NCBI RefSeq assembly: GCF_001949145.1
Contig: NW_019091518.1
Span: 632,665-655,418, forward strand
DNA: 22,754 nucleotides
Direction: 5' to 3'
Source: Acanthaster planci
Taxonomy: Eukaryota; Echinodermata; Asteroidea; Valvatida; Acanthasteridae
The notes under the pieces are model-generated. The model was not told the origin of the DNA. It made no database searches and saw only the letters and a program-made list of their open reading frames with translations. Made by a program: the position numbers and the translations under genes. Within the stretch, counting starts at the first letter, position 1, and every line of letters starts with the position of its first letter. Shown one piece after another: positions 16,902 to 22,754 of this stretch.

Positions 16902-16945
16902 TGTCAAATGGAGGTGTGGCAGATGTGCCACACCTCCATTTGACA
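16902..16945. repeat. Perfect 20-bp inverted repeat with 4-bp loop
   Basis: The left arm begins TGTCAAATGGAGG and ends TGTGGCA at 16921. The loop is GATG. The right arm at 16926-16945 is its exact reverse complement. Confidence 0.95.
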
Positions 16946-16970
16946 CAAACGCAAACAGCCCACGAACTAT

Positions 16971-17001
16971 CGGCAGAGTTGAGCCAGGTTCAACTTTGCC
17001 G
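16971..17001. repeat. Short hairpin, 11 of 12 pairs
   Basis: CGGCAGAGTTGA at 16971-16982 pairs with TCAACTTTGCCG at 16990-17001 around a 7-base loop. Some outward pairing continues. Confidence 0.75.
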
Positions 17002-17367
17002 ACTGTCTGGTGTCGAGTAGCCGTGGTATCCCCATACAAACACTCATGCTGGCATGACCAGCGTGCAACGATGTCCCTCTCACTTAGCTCCAAGACTTCT
17101 GCCTTTTTGTTTCAATGCTTAAATTTTACACCCTTATGACCAACTAAATTGCTGACCATCAACGAAATGCATGAAACTGGAGTAAAGGTTTGGCACCATG
17201 AGGTGGTACAGTCTATCTGTCAAAAGTCAAAACGGTATCTCCCGCCAAAAATTACAGAGCTTCGGATGCCATTTTGTTTCAATTTGTGGATGGAATGACA
17301 TCATGCACCGTCTCTTCCAGTCTTGCAGACTGTCTGTGTTACAGACAACCACATGGAAACCAGGCTT

Positions 17368-18801
17368 CAGAGAGCAGCTAAACACAGAAAATATTTGCTT
17401 GGTAATACAAAGTTACTAAAAAGGCCATGCGCTCTGTACATTTTGTAACTGGTTTGCAGCTGATTTTTGCTTAGTATATGAATTTGAACACATTTCCATC
17501 TTGGCAGTTCAATCAACATTAGGCCCTGTTCAGTTATCTCAGATTCTCTAAAAGAGCTGAGGAGGGATGGGGCAGAATTCATCCCTCAACATTCTCTGCA
17601 GTGCATGTATTGTTATGGTGCAATTCTTTTCCTGCACTAAGCTTTCAAGAGTTCTCGCCACTAATTTTGTGACAATAACATTCTTGCAAAATGCCCATTT
17701 TGCTTAAACAGGTCAGTGAAAATTGTATAAATTTCCCATTGGTGTGCTGAATGCACACCGACTGACACAAGAGGTCATAAACTTCACTGATATAATGTAG
17801 GGCATCAGTGTGACTGTCTTTACATGCGTATGTTAAATTTCAAATGATAAGGCATGGGACAGCTTGAGGGGGGGTTGCAATCTGTCCCTCCCCAGCTGTG
17901 TGATGGCTCCCAAAAGCCTGGTTCATTTAGGATTAAGTCAAATGCCGTTTCCCAAACCAAATCATGAACAAACTTAAGTTTGGCCAGAATGAAAGCTGGA
18001 AAGCCAAAGAAATTTCAAAAATACAGACTACAAGTCAAAAAACACCACTGAGTGAAGTGCATCAGTAGTGTATTCGTTTTTCAAAATCCACACACCTGAA
18101 AATCTTTCTCTTCCGAAGATACAAATGTAAACTGAATCTTTCAGTCCCACGTCTGCTGCAATAATGAAAACTACAACAATTTTGTTTTCAAATGGTAGCT
18201 CACCATGTTGTACTTTGAATGTTAAAAGTAATTAAAATAAATAATGTCAGTACAATTCAATTAGTTTACTTGAACCCTTCTCATTAAATAGGAATTTTAT
18301 AAATTAGATTGCTTCAAATTCTCAACACAGTAATTATTATATTTATTGAAATAACATAAATGTCCCATAGAGCACCAAAGCGTGACATCATATGGCCTAG
18401 GGAGTGTAGCGCAAACGAAAAGAGTATGTGCATTTTGATTCAGGCGCTGGTTCTTGTGATAATCTCTTTAACAAATATAATTGTGCGTGTGACATATTCA
18501 CTTTGGTAATCTACATAACACTGGTTGACTTAACGGTTCATTACTTTAAAGCGACAAAAACTGTCCGTTGTGCTTTGCACATTATGTAAAACAAATTCTT
18601 GAAAGAAATTACATTATTCAACAAAATATTTTATACAATGTTTGACAGAGTCCTTGTCCTTTGATTGGTTGATTAGTAAACCATTCACCCTCGTACATGG
18701 CATGGCTGACTGAAAAATGAAAGACATTTCTGTCACATTGGTGGAGCTACATGTATCACAGGCCCTTATTTAGGTGGGGTTTATCTTATTCAAGTATTGT
18801 A
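17368..18801. other. Intergenic, nothing recognised
   Basis: This stretch is AT-rich. Small open frames lack domains or splice context. There is a short G-run near 17868 and ACATGTA words near 18750. Confidence 0.55.
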
Positions 18802-19230
18802 TTAACCACTTAATGCTGGGGAACCCCGTTTCGAGCACCATGGGTTTATATGCAGAGCTGGGGCACCCGAAATAGGACAAAAGAGCTGGTCCTTGTAACA
18901 AAAGACAGTACTCGGAACAAAAGACCTGCTGCTGGGAATTGCCATCATTTCACGACTGGCATGCTTTGAAGGTAATCTGTCACTGTTTTAAATAGCATAC
19001 CACTGTTTTTGGCATAACGCGCCTGTGGATTAGCACTGTGCGAAAAAGTGCTCCGGGGCCCCATTGATGAGCGACACAGCACCACTGCATGCTAATCCAG
19101 CCGTGTTTGAAAAGATGGCACTCGCATTCACTGGGGACAAAGGAAATTACACAACACCTCACAATTCTGGGCTCTTGACAGGGCGGTAGGCCTGGCTGAA
19201 ATATTCAGGAGTCAATGAAGGTCACCTGTC
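18802..19230. mobile_element. Second, inverted and 5'-truncated copy of the 11929-12597 element
   Basis: It begins TTAACCACTTAATGC, the equivalent of the right terminus of the first copy. On the minus strand, blocks such as CAGTGGTGCTGTGTCGCTCATC, shortened here, GGAGCACTTTTT and TTTAAAACAGTGACAG line up with CAGTGGCATTGTATCACTC, GGAGCACTTCTT and TTTCAAAACAATGACG of the first copy. Similarity continues to about 19230, where the left terminus of the family is missing. The copies have clearly diverged, so this is an old family. Confidence 0.75.
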
Positions 19231-19544
19231 ACAGAACTCAGCATTTGAGTTCTGTGAAATAAACAGCAGTTTTTGGTTTTTTTTTTAAATTGACTCTAGG
19301 CCTTTGAGTAACTACTGTGTCAATGCCTGGAGGATTTAAACTTGGCACCCTACCCGCAAAAGCTGAGTGAGGACGCATCACAAGTGCACTCTGGTTCGCG
19401 CTCGACAAAGTCATGCCCAGCACGCTGCGAATGGAGCATGATATAGGGCTGAAGTTGTGACTTTACTCTGAGGCCAACCTGGCAGAACCATGGTTACCAA
19501 TTGGCATACACTGACCACTGCACTGAGCAGTGCAGCAGGTCAGA

Positions 19545-19625
19545 CCATCACAAGATCATTACAAGACCAACATAAGACCTTCAGTATGAATACACGTCAC
19601 AAGCTCTTCAAATGAACTGCATTGC
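19545..19625 (+). repeat. Dispersed repeat, copy 2 (related to 4625-4700)
   Basis: CAAGACCAACATAAGA, then TGAATACACGTCACAAG, then CTCTTCAAATGAACTGCA match the left-block copy in order and spacing. Confidence 0.6.
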
Positions 19626-20674
19626 GAGCACTCCTTTGTCACTGTCCAATGTTACTTGTGCCCGGTATTATGATGATCTCGACAATAACACTAATACTAT
19701 CAAGTTTTGATCATCAAAAAATGAGTCACTGACCATAAATGCACTTGACTTAAAAGTGCAACACACGGAACAATGATAAAAGAGGCTGTCACTTCATATA
19801 AGAAAACAGATGTATTTCATAGGCACGCAATCTTCATATGGCCCTGGCATGTGTGAATACTGTGACTGTCAATTAAGTTGAACTGTAATGCCCCAAAGTG
19901 CAGAGACCATCTCTTGCAAAGTACTTCACCTTGTCAAGATACGGATACAGGTGAAAACCAATACTGCTATGTAAAATGTCAAAATGCTGTTTGTGCTTAT
20001 TGCACAATGCACATGAAATACACCGTTTACAAATGCGCATGAGTACTACGAGCCCCGAGCTGGACCAACAGAGGGGGTAATTTCTTCGCAATGGAAGCTC
20101 TTTTGGTCAGAACTGAACATGACTGGTTCGCGAATAACTAGGAAATGCATGTATTACAGTAATACCACTACCAACAAAGTGAACACTCCCTATGGCTCTT
20201 TGAACTGATGAGAGGTGCTTTTACTATAGGTGGATTGTTTGAGAATTGAGCTTGACTTACGGCGGTATCATACTTTTGGAGTACACATAATTTGAGGCAA
20301 ATAAGCAAGCATATCGTAAAAGTAAAAGCAACTGGTATTTGTGTATAAATGGAAGTGTCCTTACACAAAACATATCCATTACAATTTTATCAAAAGGGTG
20401 CATTTAAATGTACATGTACAGTATGTACTGATGTAAAAAAAGCCTTATTCGTTATGTGGACCTGAGCAACACAGATATCCACAGACTACAGGCAGTAAAG
20501 GCAATGGGTGGTCTTACCCAGGCCAATATACTGTTCCCTTCCCTCTGAAAAACATGGTGAGAGGCAAGTTGGGGTCAGGGTTCTTTGAGGCATAAGAAAG
20601 AAGGAAACCAACAAAAATCCACCTTAAAATATAGTATTTGCTATCATGTAAGACCACGTTCTCATGCACCATAG

Positions 20675-20758
20675 TTGTGGGGACATACATTCGATATTTC
20701 ATTTCACCTGTTTTGTGGGGACCGAAAATGTTGTGGGGACTCAGAAATGTCCCCACAA
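20675..20758. repeat. Cluster of TTGTGGGGAC words with an inverted copy
   Basis: TTGTGGGGAC occurs three times on the plus strand (about 20675, 20715, 20732) and once inverted (ATGTCCCCACAACT, ending near 20760). The outer pair forms a 14-bp inverted repeat. Confidence 0.7.
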
Positions 20759-20795
20759 CTCGGTTCAAATTTCCCTAACAAAAGAACTTGTCCCC

Positions 20796-20830
20796 TCAAC
20801 CACTTCGTGCCGGGGCATTTTTCAATGTTG
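20796..20830 (+). repeat. CAACCACTTCGTGCCGGGG element end
   Basis: It is close to the termini TTAACCACTTCATGCC and TTAACCACTTGCCGCCGGGG of the element at 11929-12597. The TTAA is changed to TCAA and no partner end was found nearby. Confidence 0.45.
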
Positions 20831-21258
20831 ATGATGCTGGGCCGGCATGACTATCATTTTTTCCGTTTTCAAACTGCTCCAGTATATTGCAAGCCCCAAA
20901 CATGGTTAATATTCTTTTCACAAACAAGTTAGTATTGTGTGAGTTTGTTGACAGCATGGTCCAAAGTAGATTTAACACTGCGTTTAATGCACAGTTTACA
21001 TATGTACATGTGAAGGATTTTGTTTTCTCTAAACCCTTTCATTTGAAATTTCTCTGTGAGAAGCTATTGGTATGGGCAAACACATCTCGGTTTGACCAGC
21101 CACCAAACTTCGAGGACAAAGTAACATTGAGAATCAATGAGTTGTTTCCATCTTTTTCAAAGCTTCCCACGAGAAACACTTAGATACTTGTGTATCTCAC
21201 TGCTTTCCTCCAAATATCTTCCAATGGTAAGAGACAAAGTTTCCAAACCTACCGGTAT

Positions 21259-21486
21259 TAGCTGGGTCATTCCATGAGGTTGGGGCATAAGTTGTGACGG
21301 TGTCAACTTTTACGTGGGTTCCGTAAAAATGAACAGCAATTTCCCTGCAAGGCTGAATACAGAGGTGTGTGTTATTTTTACAGAGTAAATGACCTACTCT
21401 ACAGGTCATGACAGGTGGTAAAAGTGACCCATATAACAAGGACACCATCACAAATTGTGCCCCAACCTCATGGAATGACCCAGCTA
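21259..21486. mobile_element. 228-bp MITE with ~46-bp terminal inverted repeats and TA ends
   Basis: The left end TAGCTGGGTCATTCCATGAG and the following GTTGGGGCA...TTGTGACGGTGTC are matched by the reverse complement of 21441-21486 with only a few changes. Weaker pairing continues inward. TA at both edges fits a Tc1/mariner-type target site. There is no coding capacity. Confidence 0.8.
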
Positions 21487-21868
21487 CAAGAAATAGGGTC
21501 CTGTGTGGAACTCTTTATTATATGATCATTATCAACTACAACGTATTCATTATGCATGCTCTGGGCAAGAGATGTCAAGAAATAAATTTATTTGATATTG
21601 CATACACCTGCTTCTTTACATGTAAGTGCAAAACTTATAGAACAAAAATAGCTACTAAAAGCAACATTAGTACAAATCAAAGCTGCAATGTCTGTATATA
21701 CACGTACATTCGGACCCTGGTACTGGTACTAGCATAACTGCAGGGAATGCCAGCCATTCTTTGACTTGATGAGACCGGTTTTTAATTTGATGTCATAACA
21801 GACGTCAAGTCCATATCATAAGACCAGTCACAACTATCAAGAGATGAGCCATGTCTCATTTGTCACAG

Positions 21869-21874
21869 TTTATT
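21869..21874 (-). terminator. Possible poly(A) signal for the DEP-domain gene
   Basis: AATAAA on the minus strand lies ~415 bases downstream of the stop codon. An ATTAAA at 21781-21786 is an alternative. Position is the only support. Confidence 0.25.
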
Positions 21875-22288
21875 TCAATAGGTGGCTCAACCCGAGAATG
21901 GATGACTTGTCCCTAAATTATGCCAAGCACAAATGTGACACACATTGTGTTTACCTGTCTAGGTAAAAGAAGGTGCCGATGGTATGACAATTTGACACAA
22001 CACATGAAATATCAGGACAGATCACAGGGTCAGCAATGTCCTTAGGACAACTGGACAGAAATGTGGAAATCTTTGTAAAGATTCAAACAAATGGCAAAAG
22101 GAACCTGCAACAATTTGTAAGATTTCTTGAATGGTCATCCCAACTTGTCAGAATTACCTTCAGAAACCTTTGTACTGCTCGGTTTTTAGGTACCAGCCTC
22201 ATTTCAGCCTCTAGTGCCTTAATGTTCAGTTATTAAAACTTCACATGGATCTTAAGCTGGGGACGGGGTACTGCACCAAGATGGCTGA

Positions 22289-22526
22289 CTACATCACCAC
22301 TTGCAGGTCTTCACTCTCAGAGTCATCCTTGTAGTTGAATACGTACTGAGCTTGGCTGTCTCTGAACCCACCGTGCATCTTGTCAGCGTGCGCGATGACC
22401 TGTCCGATCAGGAGCCTGTTGCCGTAGACGAGGGCAGCCTCCCTATCTATAGCTAGGCCAACTTCAACCAGCCAATCGACAAGGTCCACGCCACGGAACA
22501 CTTCATCACTCTCTTGAAGCCCAACT
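22289..22526 (-). CDS. GPR155: C-terminal DEP-domain exon, GPR155/LYCHOS-like, 5' partial
   Basis: After the acceptor CACTCTACAG, one base completes a split codon, then 78 residues lead to stop TAG at 22289-22291. DLVDWLVEVGLAIDREAAL with VYGNRLLIGQVI and a FRD motif forms a DEP domain (~residues 5-68). A short acidic tail, DDSESEDLQVVM, follows. The WL-EVGLA-DR-EA-YG-RL pattern and the position of the domain at the very C terminus match GPR155 as I recall it. GPR155 is a lysosomal, multi-pass, cholesterol-sensing protein that signals to mTORC1. The transporter-like and seven-helix parts would lie beyond the window. DEPTOR or another DEP protein is the alternative. Confidence 0.72.
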
Positions 22527-22754
22527 CTGTAGAGTGTGAAACCGCAAAACATACGAATACTTCACTAGTTGCCATTTCAGTCAATTTGTCAATAGCGGCA
22601 CCAGCAAGCAACCAACTAACCAGACATCATGAGTCTGAGTCACCGGAGCCGCTTTTGAGCAACCAGTAACTACCTTTCAGATAACATTGGTCAACAATTT
22701 TCTTCACTTATCTGCTTCGGAGATAAATGAGCAATTTATCATAGACTTACATGT

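Larger units (their letters stand above)
16822..17367. mobile_element. 546-bp element with perfect 17-bp terminal inverted repeats
   Basis: AAGCCTGGTTTCCATGT at 16822-16838 is the exact reverse complement of 17351-17367. Inside lie a perfect 20-bp palindrome (16902-16945) and a second hairpin (16971-17001). There is no transposase frame, so the element is a MITE. I could not define a target duplication. Confidence 0.7.

Noticed and set aside
20887-21183. 98-residue open frame
   Set aside because: No domain, no splice context, AT-rich composition, and no match to any family I recognise.
16016-22288. Search for a further gene, virus-like sequence or multi-gene system
   Set aside because: No frame shows conserved motifs, and the structure seen is explained by small repeats. 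No CRISPR-like array or viral gene was found.

Overview
This is a stretch of animal nuclear genome with split genes, GT-AG introns and many small non-autonomous repeats. Three protein-coding genes can be read, each only in part. The gene set, the frequent palindromic ACATGTACATGT-type words and the tRNA-headed SINEs suggest a marine invertebrate, with a deuterostome such as an amphioxus as a reasonable guess. The species cannot be fixed from the sequence alone.

Left block (about 205-4473, minus strand): eight consecutive coding exons with compatible phases give the C-terminal ~375 residues of an EEA1 orthologue (early endosome antigen 1). They encode a long coiled coil followed by a complete FYVE zinc finger and a stop codon. 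One intron holds a tandem array made from the adjoining exon edge. Two others carry 12-bp minisatellites on either side of the same exon.

Middle block (6629-16015, plus strand): eight exons encode 922 residues of an ICE2/NARG2 orthologue (little elongation complex subunit 2), through to the stop codon. One exon is 2.0 kb long. The introns carry a long fold-back element with TTAA ends, a tRNA/CORE-type SINE, a 669-bp TTAA-flanked element, a hairpin and a second tRNA-derived SINE.

Right block (16016-22288): I found no convincing coding sequence. It holds an element with 17-bp terminal inverted repeats and an internal perfect palindrome, a second inverted copy of the TTAA element, a dispersed repeat shared with the left block, and a TA-flanked MITE. 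At 22289-22526 (minus) lies a C-terminal DEP-domain exon that best fits GPR155 (LYCHOS).

The three genes act in unrelated processes: endosome tethering, snRNA transcription and lysosomal signalling. They are neighbours, not an operon. EEA1 and ICE2 are divergent, yet neither 5' half could be found between or inside them, which is the main structural puzzle. I found no phage-like, CRISPR-like or other unknown multi-gene system. The interest lies in the repeat structures and in how they sit relative to exons.
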